Assembly: GCF_042100115.1 (NCBI RefSeq)
Contig: NC_091277.1
Coordinates: 1,116,001-1,180,000 of the forward strand
Origin: Alternaria dauci
Lineage: Eukaryota; Ascomycota; Dothideomycetes; Pleosporales; Pleosporaceae
DNA length: 64,000 bases
Direction of reading: 5' to 3'
Notes under the pieces: generated by a model
Told to the model about the DNA's origin: nothing
The model's input: the letters and a program-made list of their open reading frames with translations, nothing else
Databases searched by the model: none
Shown here: one piece after another, positions 10,901 through 22,955 of the stretch
How positions within the stretch are numbered: position 1 is the stretch's first letter
How the letters are laid out: every line of letters starts with the position of its first letter
Position numbers and translations under genes: made by a program

Positions 10901-12247
10901 ACCGGATTGGGTCTGTCTATCTCCAAGCGTCTCGTCACTCTTATGGGTGGTCGCATGTGGGTTGAGTCAGACGTTGGCAAGGGAAGTGTGTTCTATTTCA
11001 CATGCAAAGTACGTCTAGGCAAGCCGGCAATTCAAGCCATCCAGCCTCAGCTCGTGGCATACAAGCAGCACACTGTACTCTTTGTCGATCAAGGCAATAC
11101 TGGTTTCTCGGATCAGATCATCGAGCACCTCAAGACACTCGATCTTGTGCCCATGGTGGTTCACTCGGTTGAGGAGGTGCCTGAGACGACGAAGAGGACC
11201 GACATGCCGTACGACTGCGTCATTGTCGACAACGACAAGACGGCACGAGAACTTCGGATTGCGGAACGCTTCAAGTACATTCCTCTCGTCATGCTTACGC
11301 CACACGTATGCATCAGCCTCAGATCTGCGCTCGAAAATGGTATCTCGAGCTATATGACGACACCCTGTCTACCAATCGACTTGGGCAATGCGCTCATCCC
11401 GGCACTTGACGGTCGGGCCGCACCTCTAGTCTCAGATCATTCTAAATCGTTCCAGATTCTTCTGGCCGAAGACAATGCTGTCAATCAGAAGCTTGCCGTC
11501 AGGATTTTGGAGAAGTACCACCACAGAGTGACTGTGGCTAACAACGGTCTCGAGGCCTTTGAACACATTCAGAAGAAACGCTACGATTGCGTACTTATGG
11601 ATGTGCAAATGCCGGTCATGGTAAGCTAGGCTCTCGCTAACGCGTGGTTTGCAGCTAACAATAGTTCAGGGTGGTTTCGAAGCAACAGCGAAGATCCGTG
11701 AATGGGAGCGTGACAACGGCATTCCTTCGACACCAGTCATTGCACTAACGGCGCACGCCATGGTTGGCGATCGCGAGAAGTGTCTCGCTGCGCAGATGGA
11801 CGTACGTCGGTCCTATCTTGTTAGGTTATTGCACCTACTAACTCAGCTCTCAGGACTACCTATCCAAACCTCTACGCCAAAACCAACTCATCCAAACAAT
11901 CCTCCGGTGCGCCACAGTCGGCAGCACAATGTACGACCACTCAAATGAGCCGCGCTATACAGCGTCATCGCATCTTCCCAACATTGCTCTTCCCGCCAAG
12001 GGCAACGACACTGGCGGCGCGTCATCATCATCTGGTGGACTGCCCAGTCCCGGCAAGAAGCGCCCACAGCTGGATTCACGAGGCTTCACAGAACGAGGTG
12101 GTGGGGCACAGAGTCCAAGTCTTCTGGCGGTGGACCAGACGGATAACGGCAGTGTCGAGAGAGTACGTTCCTTGTCCGCTAGTTTGTGAGTAAATTGACC
12201 CTAATATATGTGTGTTGTAGCTTTTGCTGCGGAGTCATAGTAGCTGA
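7944..12247 (+). CDS. NIK1: Group III hybrid histidine kinase (Nik1/Os-1/Dic1 type)
   Basis: Seven exons (7944-8466, 8535-8627, 8678-8953, 9006-11620, 11670-11801, 11854-12162, 12221-12247) give 1324 residues, a normal length for the family. Order: a ~200-residue N-terminus, six tandem ~92-residue HAMP repeats (each with a GDLS/GNLT/GDMS/GKFT motif), then the kinase with phospho-acceptor His747 in [10 protein letters not shown] box near 863, DTGIGI and GTGLGL glycine loops, and one receiver domain with AEDNAVNQ and Asp1163 in LMDVQMP. There is no membrane segment, as expected for a cytosolic kinase. It senses osmotic stress and feeds the HOG MAP-kinase cascade through Ypd1 and Ssk1; this family underlies sensitivity to dicarboximide and phenylpyrrole fungicides. 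If the last intron (GTACGT donor) is kept, a stop follows at 12187-12189 instead, with a tail nine residues different. Confidence 0.95.
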
Positions 12248-13888
12248 GAATGTGACTTTCAAGGAAGAGGAGAAGGCTTGATTAGAAGCCTGGCCACCCG
12301 TCAGCGTCATCGTCATCGTCGACACACCGAAAGAACTATTTTAGCCGGCTATCGAGTCATTACCGAATACCCACAATCTCCAATCGAAGCGACAGTTCTT
12401 TGGTGGAAGAATGGGGACAGGAGGCGGTTGGGTTGGAAAGCGAGTATTGGTGTTTTATTTGTCCTTGTTGTTATTGGGGTCTGGAGTATCAGCTCTTCCT
12501 CAGCACTCTTCTTATTGCATGCTTTATGCGCGCAACCGTTTTTTGCATATTTTGGGCGTTTTTGTTCCTCTGGGTCTGATTGGCGTGCATTGTTGTGTGT
12601 GTGTGTGTGTGCGTGTTGGATACCTTCGCTTTACCAAGGACTGAATCTATTTCGGCGGTGCTCAAGTCGCTCTTGCAAATCTTGAAGACATTCCTGCCGC
12701 AGAAGTGGGGAGAACTACTTTCGCTGATGAATCAGGGTAACGACGGGGCCAAGCGGGGTTCAGCCGCACGACTTCTCGACTATGATGCCTGCATTTTGGA
12801 GCATTCACTGCCCTCTTTGCGGGTTCTATGATGATGCGACTGTCCAAGTGGCCAGAGAAGTTTCGCTCGTACAGGGTATATGGCTGTTGTGATATAGACC
12901 TGAATTGCACCCGTTGCATGGGACTAGACTGCCCGCGATGCTGCACTTGCTTTTTGCTAGACGCGGGGTGCAAGACTCGATGGTATCACCCACACAAGTC
13001 AGCTTGGGAGCCAGACATGGAGAATTACTCATTGCGATGGATAGACTCTTTTTTTTTTATCATCATACCCTACTAGGATAGACCGAGAATCTGCTGCAAG
13101 TAGCTAGAGGGGAAATATTTTCGCGTCTCTCGCGCGTCTCGGTTGACGTCGTTGTACATGGATGCACGCCAAGCTGACTGTAGACATGTTTGCTTGACCG
13201 GAGCGCAGCAGAACAAAGTCCTTCAGCTTTCAGCCTCATTGCCAACGCAGCAGCTGCGCAGAAGGCATTCTTGCACGCCCTGTGTACCGTTGGTTTGCAC
13301 ATTTTTGCCTGATGCATGCCTTCATTGGATTCGATTGCAGCTAATGACATCACGCTTGGGGAAGCAAAGGCAGCCCTCTCGGTAACCATGGCGGGACGCG
13401 ACGAGTCGGACTGCGCACTGCCTTGCCGCAACATCTCCAGTTGTCGTCGACTTGTAACCCACCCCCCACCGCCTAAGGCTATCATGGCCCCAACACGGTA
13501 GGACGGAAGCGCCTTGTTGGCTTTTCTTCTCTCCACGTTTATTCACCTCTTTGTCCGGCTTATCAGTTTGACTTCAGCGTTTTCGTCGCTTCCCGCTTCT
13601 CCGTAGATATCTAGTACAGGGCCCACGCAACGCGTCGCGCCTGCCATCGTAACTGCCTCAACAGCCCCTTCCCTCCCAGCTGGACAGACACGGGAGCCTG
13701 ATTCCTCGGCCTCACGCTCACCCCTCACATTCACCTCTCCGCCGCACTCCTCGCCCCCACCCGCTGTAAAACCACCTGCGCCGCACTCGTTGCGACACAA
13801 CCCCCACCACCATTACCAGCACCCCCTCTGCTACAACCGCACCCCTATCGCTCAGGCAACAATTCACCACGGTAGTTCCTGGGCCAAG
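12248..13888. other. Intergenic region between NIK1 and the SNF2/RING gene
   Basis: About 1.6 kb with no supportable gene. It contains the NIK1 3' flank, a GT dinucleotide run at about 12594-12611, a T10 run near 13051 and, from about 13640, a C-rich stretch (CACCTCTCCGCCGCACTCC and similar) that is probably the leader of the downstream gene. The frame of the SNF2 gene is open upstream of its ATG but holds no other ATG. Confidence 0.45.
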
Positions 13889-16800
13889 ATGGCGTCGCGG
13901 GAAGCCATGAATATCCAGGAACACATCGAGCTTATCGATGCCGTCCTTCCTAACGTGGACACCAATGACAGACCAATCTACGAGAACATGCTGAAGGAGT
14001 TGTACCAAAAGCTTTCAGATGAGCAGCGGCAAAGCCAAGCCGATGCTGAAGCCATGGCCAGAGCCTTCCAGTCCGACAACGGCAACAGCGATGACGGCGT
14101 CTGGGAACAGGCCCAGCAACACGACCCCGCGAACTACCACAGCGGCCCATCATACAGTAACGGTGCGTCGTACGGCTTGCAGGTACCGTCGCCGCCTCTG
14201 CCTGAACTAAAACGGAGCCGGAAACGAAGCCTGGGATTCTCTGATTTTCCCGAAGCCAAACGTGTCAGCGGGCAGCCAAGTCCGGTAACCCCAACTTCGC
14301 CTGTCGGCCCTTGGTCGCAGTCACTTCCGAGCCGGCAGCCCTTCTCTACTCATCAGTCTGAGCCCATACCCTTTGTTGATCTAACCGAATCTGATCCACC
14401 TTCGCCTCAAGGCTTTGAGCTCCCTGCTCGTGCGTATGCGCAATCCGATCCCGTTCACTATCCGCACTGTGAACCATTCCCAGAGCTGAACAATTACCAA
14501 GGAGGGCATGGAAATGGCGTCATGTCACCTGCTGATGCCTTCAACCAGGAGTTCATGGCTCCAGAAGAGCTTGCTGAGTTCCTGATCGCACCGAGTGCAC
14601 CAGGCAGTGGTTATGGATTTCAGCAGCCAGCCCCCCATCATCAGCAACAACGTGCCGGAGCAGGCTACCCTTATCCCTTGATGCGAGGAAGAGACAGTGA
14701 TGGGGACAACTATGGCAGTTTCCCTCTCAATGTTGACGAGGCGGCCGCGATAGAGAAGCTTTTTGAGAACATCAAGGATGATGGCGAGAACATCAAAGAC
14801 CGAGAGCCCACACCGAAGATCATGACTTGCACCCTGAAGGAGTATCAGCGTATCGGACTCACATGGCTGCTCAAAAAGGAGCGAGGCTCGACCAAAGGCG
14901 GTATCTTGGCGGATGAGATGGGCCTGGGCAAGACAATACAGGCCCTGGCTCTTATTTGCGCGAATCCGTCCACTAATCCGGCCTGCAAGACGACACTCAT
15001 CATTGCACCTGTTGCTCTTATGCGACAGTGGGAGAAAGAAATTGAGCGTCATGTCCATCCTCATCATAGGCTCAGTGTTCACCTGTACCATGGCAGCGGT
15101 AAAAACGCCGACTTCGCTCGGCTCCGTCAATTCGATGTTGTCTTGACCACCTTCGGGTCTCTCACTTCGGAGTACAAACAGAAGGAGTCTCCAAAGGAGG
15201 CTATGCTTAACGACCAGGAGCTGCGTAATCCTAGCATGCGCCGTAAAGCCAAAGACAGGCTCGCGCTACTGGGACCAGAGTGCATGTGGTACCGTATCAT
15301 CATTGACGAGTCTCATAACATCAAGAATCGAAACTCCAAGTCCTCCAAGGCGTGCGCTGATCTTATGGCTAAACACCGCCTGTGTATGACAGGTACGCCT
15401 ATGATGAACAGCGTCGATGAGCTTTACCCACTTCTGCGGTTCTTGAAGGCAGAGCCGTATTGCACGTGGACCAAGTTCAGTCTCGAGATTGCCAAAGTAA
15501 GTGCTGTGCAGGGTGATCCTACAGTATCATATCTCGCTAACAAATTGTAGCCCATGAAGAATCCCAACGAGCACATGAAGAAGCGCGCGCTTGATCGCAT
15601 CCAGATCCTGATCAAGGCCATCATGCTCCGACGTCAGAAAAACACCGTTGTCGATGGAGAGCCCATCTCCAAGATACCACCAAAGCACTCCGTGATCGAT
15701 AATGTGGAGTTTGAAGACGAAGAATATGCCCTCTACAAGGCTCTCGAAACCAAGTCGCAGCTTCAGATGAACAAATACCTACAGAAAGGTACTGTCACAG
15801 CCAATTACGCCAATGTTCTGGTTCTACTGCTTCGTCTCCGCCAAGCATGTTGTCATCCTCATCTGATCAAGGACCTCAGCCAACCGGCGACTGAGGGTAT
15901 TGCCGAAGACGATCTCTTGATCCGTGCGGGAGAGTTGAACGATGATGTCATCATGCGGCTGATCGAAAATGATACGTTCGAGTGCCCAATATGTCTCGAA
16001 GCCGATCCAAATCCGACCATCATCATCCCGTGTGGGCATACGGTTTGTGGTGAGTGTGTCCAGAAGCTCATCGATCCAGCAATGCGTGCTGCACAGGATG
16101 GCAACGACGAGACCAGCACGCCCAGGTGCCCGCACTGTCGTGGCGAGCTAAAGGCCAAGCTTATAACAGACTACAAGCATTTCTGCAAGGTCCACTGCCC
16201 TGAGCGTCTTGGGTCGGCCGACTTATCTGAAGAAGAGGAGGCCGTGGTCGAGGACGAAGACGAAGACTCCGACTCTGAGGACGGAAATGACGGGCCAGAT
16301 GTTGACAAGAAGGGTAACCTAGCTGGTTTCGTTGTCGATGATGATGAAGAAGAAGATGAGTACGCAGCCGATGAGGCGCAGGACGACGACGACGACCTGG
16401 GCCCCGCACTTGAGATCAAGGTGAAGCCCGAGGCCAAGAAGTCGAACAAACGCAGCAAGGGCAAGGGCAAGGGTAAGGGTAGGGGTAAGGCACGTGCCAA
16501 ACCCAAGCAGACTCTTGCTCAACTCAAGAAAGAGTCGCTCCGCAACAAGAGCGCCAAAAAGCGCTACCTCCGTCGCCTGGACAAGACCTACATCACGTCT
16601 GCGAAGATCAGCAGGACTGTTGAACTGATCAAGGAAATTAGGAAAAACGATCCGACCGAAAAGACGCTAGTCTTCTCTCAGTTCACGTCCTTGTTGGATC
16701 TTGTCGAGGTTCCTCTGTACCGTGAGAACATCACATATCAACGCTATGACGGCAGCATGAAGATGGACGAACGTGCCGATGCTGTCAATGCTTTCATGGA

Positions 16801-17125
16801 CGATCCAAACGAGAACGTCATGTTGGTTTCTCTGAAAGCTGGTAACGCTGGTCTCAATCTCTGGAAGGCATCGCGAGTGATTATACTGGATCCTTTCTGG
16901 AACCCCTTCATCGAAGAGCAGGCTGTCGATCGTGCTCACCGGATGCCTCAGAAGCGCGAGGTCCATGTACATCGCATTATCGTGCCTGAGACCGTTGAGG
17001 ACCGTATCGTCGCCATCCAAGACAGGAAGCGGGATGAGATTAATGCCGCTCTTGACGAGAAGGCATCGAAAAGTTTGACTCGCCTCAACTTGAATGAGCT
17101 CAAGTACCTGTTTGGTATGGGCTAG
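13889..17125 (+). CDS. Uls1/Rrp2-like SNF2 translocase with internal RING finger
   Basis: Two exons (13889-15496 and 15551-17125, one 54 nt intron with GTAAGT donor) give 1060 residues. The SNF2 ATPase has Walker A in ADEMGLGKT near 342, DESH near 473, and a C-terminal lobe ending FIEEQAVDRAHRMPQ. A C3HC4 RING (CPIC ... CGHTVCGEC ... CPHC) sits between the lobes at about 681-731, as in Rad5, Rad16, HLTF and Uls1. After it comes a long acidic block (about 758-830) and a Gly-Lys repeat. The N-terminus has a likely SUMO-interacting motif, FVDLTESD near 162. SIM plus RING plus SNF2 points to Uls1, which strips or ubiquitinates SUMO-modified chromatin proteins; LLLRLRQACCHP also fits. It acts in the nucleus. 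Rad16 or another HLTF-type member is less likely. Confidence 0.85.
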
Positions 17126-18629
17126 CGTGTTCTCCAGAACGGACAGGTTTTCTCCTGTTCCTTTTTGCATGATCATTCATGCGCTCGGTTTCAAGGCTCG
17201 AGATTGCCTTTTCACACACCTGTTTTTCATTATGATGTTGCGCAGGCATCTGTTCCCCGCATATTTAGACGCACGAACGTACATTTTCACATTTTGATAC
17301 CCGATCTCAAAGATCAATGATGCCTTTTCTCAGGGGAATATACATCGGCGCAGGATGTGGATATATGGTTTTTTTGCCTCTATTTCACGACGCAACGAAA
17401 GCGTCTAACGGAGAAAGGGAGTCTTTATGGCACAACGTAATATAATGTCGACTTACAGCTCCGTGTCTGAGACATGTTATCTGACTGTGCCATCCGTATA
17501 GTATTGTTACCAAGCTTGTCCTTCCTATCAAGCTTATGACTTCGGATTGCTGCATATCAATCACAACTCCACTACGCAAGCGCGCAAAGCGGGCTTGCTT
17601 TTAGTAATCCAAAAAAAGATGAAGCAGCCCTTTGTGGCAGCCGTTGATGCGCTGTACGCTGTTGCCGAGTGCATCCGTACAGTGCATCCTGTGCTCTTCA
17701 CTTACAATTACTTCTCCAGGGTCGTCTTACGATGGTACGCACATATCCAAGAGCGCAAAACCTTTCGACAAACTCTACCGACAGACCGGTCGACCTCGCC
17801 AAACCATCCACCAAGCAACACATCGACTGCGACAATATCATCCGACCAGGGCCCAGATGATTGTAACTCCAGTTTGCTGTGTCCAAAGTCTTCAAATTCC
17901 TCGGTGCAAACCGAGTATTCTCTTCCGCCTCTCGATTATGGCGAGACGTTCTACGTACCCGGCATCTCTTCTCCTAGGCCCCATCTGAGTACACGACGAG
18001 CACCTATTCAGGAACCACATAATCTCTCGGTACTCTGGATTAAATCCGTTACGTCTTGTAATAGTTGATAAACATCATAGCTTTTCTTGGAAACGGATGC
18101 CCCTTGTCTCAGCATCACCTCGCTATAGAAGATAGTGTTCGGCTCCTTCAACAGTGCTTTATCAACGCGATGACAATTTGGACTGAATCACTGGCGTATT
18201 CTTACATGCACATGCTAGGTAGCTAGCATCAATGACCACATAAAAGCCTCGAGGCCAGTAGAGAGAAAGACGCAAGGTTTTGTCCTGTATGACTGCATTG
18301 GTTCTGTCTTTGTACCTCAAGCCAGCGAGCATGTACATGTAGATTAATTTCTCCCACTTGAAATCATAAGAATGAATGAAAAGATCCGATTCACAGACAA
18401 AGATGCTTGATGATGTGACGTAATTGGAGTCGTACCTCTTCGCATCGAAGTTTGTGTTCCGCATTGGTAGACAAACGATGGCTTGCATTACCTATTACGA
18501 ACGGCCAGCGAAATTCCGCGTTCCTACCATTACGATCCAAATCTCATCGCAAACACCGAGACCGCCTCACACAGGTGTGAATAATACACCTACGCTTCAT
18601 GATACCTTGACTTATACGGGTGCCTGGAT
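17126..18629. other. Convergent intergenic region
   Basis: About 1.5 kb between the 3' ends of the SNF2/RING gene and the cyclophilin gene. An open frame from an ATG at 17619 to 18068 (149 codons, + strand) and one on the minus strand (18162-18488) exist, but neither shows a recognisable domain, good codon pattern or splice structure. I do not call a gene. Confidence 0.4.
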
Positions 18630-20174
18630 TTAACGCCGACGGTCTCGGTCGTCGCTGCGATAGCGATCTCGACTCCTATCCCGGCGGCTGTCACGGTGGC
18701 GATTTGGGCTACGACTTCGCTCTCGCCTCCGGTCATTGTACCGTCCATCGTCGCCATCGCGACGTTCGCGCTTGGGACTCCGGCTACGAGTCCGCTTGAA
18801 GCGGTCGTCATGGTATTCCTCTCTCCTCTCACGTCTACGTGTATCGTCACGTCGTCTATCCCTGGCGCTGTCCTTTGGTCGTTGTGTAGTGTCTTGTGCA
18901 ACATCTCGGTCGACGACGAGGTTGTTTACAACAGAATCGGACATGATCTGGCGGCCGGAGCCATCGCGATACTGCCTTTTCTTCTCGAGATTGTCAATAC
19001 CACCGAAACCGCCGGCAGCCCGTCTCCTCTTCTTGTTTGTAACGTCGCGCCAATCGTCGGCTATCTTTGAGACGGACTGGGAGAAGTCGACGTGTATGCG
19101 GTGGTCGTCAATCAGAACACCATCCATCTTGAAGTAGGCCTGCTCGCAGTCCTTCTGGTTGGTGTATTCGATAAAGGCGTACTGCAGACTGTCACCTGTG
19201 CGCTTGTCCCTGATGACCTCGCAGCTGAGAATCTTGCCGAATCGCGAAAAGATAAGCTCCAGATCCTCGTCTTGCGTCACGGGGTTGAGCTTGCAGACGA
19301 ACAGCACGTTCTCAGGCGGCGCCACTTCAGCGAATGGCAGGTCGCCAACCATCTCAAGCGTAAGTGCTTGTGCGCGCGCCTCGCGTTCTCTGCGAGCCTT
19401 TTCCAAGGCTTCTGGGTCATTGTCCTCTTCGAGGTTCTCGTCGTATGCGACGCGGACGGTCGCGAGCTGCGCAGCCGAGGGCACAGGGCTCTCTGGCGGC
19501 TCCACGAGGCCGGGGGGGTCGTCGTATGGGTCATCGAGGACGACGGTGTGTAGTATGCGAATGTCTTTGAGTGGCTGGCCCTGGTCATCGATATATGCTG
19601 TGTTAATCTTCTCCAGTGTGTCAAACCCCTCTACTACTGTCCCGAATACGGCAGCTCTGCCGTCCAGGTAGTCGATGTTTTGTCCCAGGGTTATGATGAA
19701 CTGGCTCCCGGCAAACCGCTCATCTGGATCTTCGGGATTCGGCGCGGTAGCCATACTGACGGTTCCCATGTCGGCATGCTTGAGCTTCGGCGTGAAGTCC
19801 GGCACGAATGTCTTCTTGGCTGGCTGCGTGGGGTCCAGCAAGCCCCATATTGAGCGGCCGCCGTCGCTGTCCTTGGAACCAGGGCCGATGGGATCGCCAG
19901 TCTGGAAGGAGAAGTTCGGTTGGACACTATGAACGGGCGCGAAGTTGTAGTACTTGACTTTGCAAAGCTTGAGGAAGCTAAGGCGGCGAATTGTCAGTGT
20001 CTGTTGTATGCTCAGCTTGGGAAGACAGCGGGATGGAGCATGCAGCATGCAGGTGCAAGAACCCAAGGCGCGCGACGAGATTGGATTGACTTACTTTTCA
20101 CAGCATCTGGGCGCATCGTCGACCAACAGGTCGATGGTGATATCGCCGAGTGATGTTTCCAGCAGCACAGACAT
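18630..20174 (-). CDS. cyp6: Cyclophilin-RRM peptidyl-prolyl isomerase (PPIL4/Cyp6)
   Basis: Exons complement(18630..19977, 20095..20174) give 475 residues; the start [16 protein letters not shown] and the join [13 protein letters not shown] are diagnostic of this family. Residues ~1-165 are a cyclophilin domain catalysing Xaa-Pro cis-trans isomerisation; ~240-320 is an RRM (LFVCKLNPV as RNP2-like and LQYAFIEY as RNP1-like). The last ~110 residues are Arg/Asp/Ser-rich (RSRSPKRE and similar), typical of spliceosome-associated factors. The protein is likely nuclear and linked to splicing. The 117 nt intron has a GTAAGT donor. The terminal RD-rich repeats ending DDRDRRR directly precede the stop. 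Confidence 0.93.
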
Positions 20175-22945
20175 GGTTTGGGCTATGTCGTGCGGCAAAC
20201 AAGTCTTTGTCGCAAATGTTCGTCAACGCGCGCGACAGCGGCCGAGACCGCGTAGCCTTCGCGCTTAGTCACCATGACGTAACGCCCGAACCGGCTTAGC
20301 TCCAGGTACATGTCGCCCTCACTCCATCTTCACGTCTCGCAAGCTGCGGAACCAATACTCCCTGGGCAACGTGCCCCAGCAGCCCTCATGTCATCTCGCA
20401 TTCCATCCCACATCACTCGCCATTCTCCACCGTGCACACACAAGGGTGGGGGTTGGACCACACAAGGCTGGTCTGACACATCGAATTAGAGACGCGTGAA
20501 AGCGACGCAGATGTCCAAGTCTGTCGAGCCTCGTCCAGAAATAGCAAGGGAATCTAGAAAGCGCGTTAGGTACCCACAAGAGGTCAGCCGTTGAGTGCTA
20601 CCCGGCGTCTGATAGCTATCCATGTCCACAGTTCGGGAAGCCGCTGCACTGCCTGCTGCACATCGATCCGAAATCCCCGGCCCCGTCATGCCAGGGGTCC
20701 TCAGCCAAAGAGCGATCTGTCACCTGAGCTAGAGTCTGTCGACATGTACACTAGGGATAGCTCCCCGTCGACGGTTGCTGGAATCCTGGAAGCGGGCTTC
20801 TACTTCTCGCTTCGACCTGTTACTACCCGAAGCCTGACAGCTCAGATCCGTGAGCGAACCGCTTGATCCTATACTCATATGCCATAAGTTCGGCTTGCCA
20901 GCAAAAGTAACTTGCCATAGTCATTGCTGTGCATGAGCTCTCATGGGCTCTCCTATCTCATGGAGGAGACACAGCATGGCTGATAATTACAAGTGTGGTA
21001 ACACTGTCACTACCAAAGCGGAACTTTAACACTTGCTCTCGCGTATACCTGCACATATCATGTCCAGAGGCGCACAGCAATGACGGATCCACGAGCCATG
21101 TAAGCGGCCTGTCATCCCAGCCCCACGGACCTCCGGCAGATCATGGATATAGCTCAACTTGCCACAACGGTGCAATACGAAGTAACCACTGGTGCGAAAT
21201 TTCGCTTACTGGAAGTCGAAGAATTTGATTGGCAGAGGCTGCTTGATGATGATAGGTCATTTGTAGGGACTGTACATCAAAGTTTGCTTGCTCCTTGGCG
21301 CTATTTCATGCTGCGCCCATTGGCCTGTCGGAAAGAGGGATCGCGCCTTGTCAGTTTCCGTCATAGGAGGCGAGGAGAATGATCTCTTTCTATAATTGAA
21401 GCACGATTAAAGCTCTCGACTCTACAGGGCGTGTTTGTCTCGACCAGCAGCTAGACCAGACTTTTAGCAGTCTGGGATTCGGCTTGTTGAACACGCAACA
21501 TCGTTTTGAGATACGCTATGTAGCGTCGCTCTCAAAATGGACTTGGATATAACGGTCCAGAAGCCGGGCCGTCGTTGGGGAGTACTGTATCAGTCATTAC
21601 TGTCTGGAATAGGTATGGTGCCCACCGGAACTCTCCCCAGCTTTCCCTGTATATCCGTTGGCCATGGGTTTGTGAGGCACGCAAGCGGCAGCGTACGTTT
21701 TCTGGAGTGCAGGGCTGTTGAATAACCAACCGCAAAGTTCTTTGTGTACTTTCTGGATGATTTCCAATGATCAAACTTTGAAGGTTGGACAGGTTGCTGG
21801 CAGATGACGTGACCATGGTTTTTTAGCAGTCGACTTGGCTCAGGCTCAGACCAACCAGCGACTACTTCACGGAAGTGGCTGTCATCTGCAGGTACGTTTC
21901 ATTGCAAACCATGAGCCCTCAATGCGGTTAGTTGGACTAACTTGTCCAAAGGATCAAACATATCAATGCATACTGTGAGTGCCACTCTGATCGTCGACAC
22001 TCGTACATGCCAACCTTTTCAAGAAGACAGCCTTTCGTCCCCCGTTGCAGAGTTCACGCCTCAAAACTCAAGCGTATTTGACGAATTCGGCCCTCCTGCG
22101 GACCTTGCCCATTCGCCACGATCAGGGAAGCTGAATTACAGCATCAAATCCGTGCCTCATGTCCCGGATCCGCGGTAGTACCACGCAGGTTACAAACATT
22201 TTGCGGCTATTTGCCAAAGACCACTCCTAATTGATAACGTAGCTTCTTTGTAGTAAGAGAGGAATGAGCGTTTGCCCAACTGAGTTACTTGCTGATGCCT
22301 CACAGCTGTAGGAGAACTCTCATGGGAAAGATAGAGCCCATATCTTGGTCTTTCGTAGGCCTCTAATTGACTCTGGCTTTTTTTTATGAAGCGGGTTCAG
22401 GACACGACCTAAGTGGTACCATGTTTCACCTGTCTTCTTCTCCGCGGCGCTTGGACAAAGCTCTCTTGGAAGCGCATGCTCAAGGCCCCTGTCACCTGGC
22501 GGTGACTGTATCGCGCATGCATGCATGCAGGTGTCCGAGGAGCTAACAGGATAGCCTCGTCAAGTGGAAAGTACAAACAGTCTCGCATTAAATGCTCAGA
22601 TCGAAGATAATTATCCGCATTGCTTCAGCCACGTCAATGATTGATCGAATCTTTCGAGCTAGTGTCACTACGCAAGAGACTCGTTCGGGTTATAAACGTA
22701 GTCCTGCCATCCGATCATCGTTTGATCTGCTCACCGTTCGATTACAATCTTCCGTGGAGCAATACTCACGGTCCAGTCATTGCCTACTAGATACCCTTAG
22801 TTCGGGTATCGCACCTCGTGAACGTTATCTGAGTCATCCCTAAGCTCAGTGTGTCAACAGCCGTCGGTACTGTTCTCGGTGCGATGTAAGTCGAATCCTC
22901 AAGTCATCAACAACTCAAAAGACTAACATACAAATGATTCGCTAG
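20175..22945. other. 2.8 kb intergenic region upstream of the Zn2Cys6 gene
   Basis: Divergent gap between cyp6 and the zinc-cluster gene. No open frame joins into a plausible protein. Visible items are an ATGC-repeat palindrome at about 22513-22530, a T-run near 22378 and a probable 5'UTR intron of the downstream gene, GTAAGT at 22886 to a TAG at 22945 with a GACTAAC branch. Long upstream regions are common for fungal regulators. Confidence 0.4.
22886..22945 (+). other. Probable 5'UTR intron of the Zn2Cys6 gene
   Basis: GTAAGT donor, a GACTAAC branch site 20-25 nt before the end and a GCTAG acceptor define a 60 nt intron whose removal leaves the start codon 11 bases downstream of the junction. 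No in-frame ATG precedes it, so it is placed in the leader. Confidence 0.5.
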
Positions 22946-22955
22946 CGATTCAGTC

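Noticed and set aside
16459..16493. Interstitial telomere repeat
   Set aside because: The G-runs encode an in-frame Gly-Lys repeat and the units vary; it is a coding repeat that only resembles telomere sequence (kept as a G4 finding).
17619..18068. 149-codon open frame between the SNF2 and cyclophilin genes
   Set aside because: No domain, no splice partners, and it lies in a convergent 3' region; probably chance.
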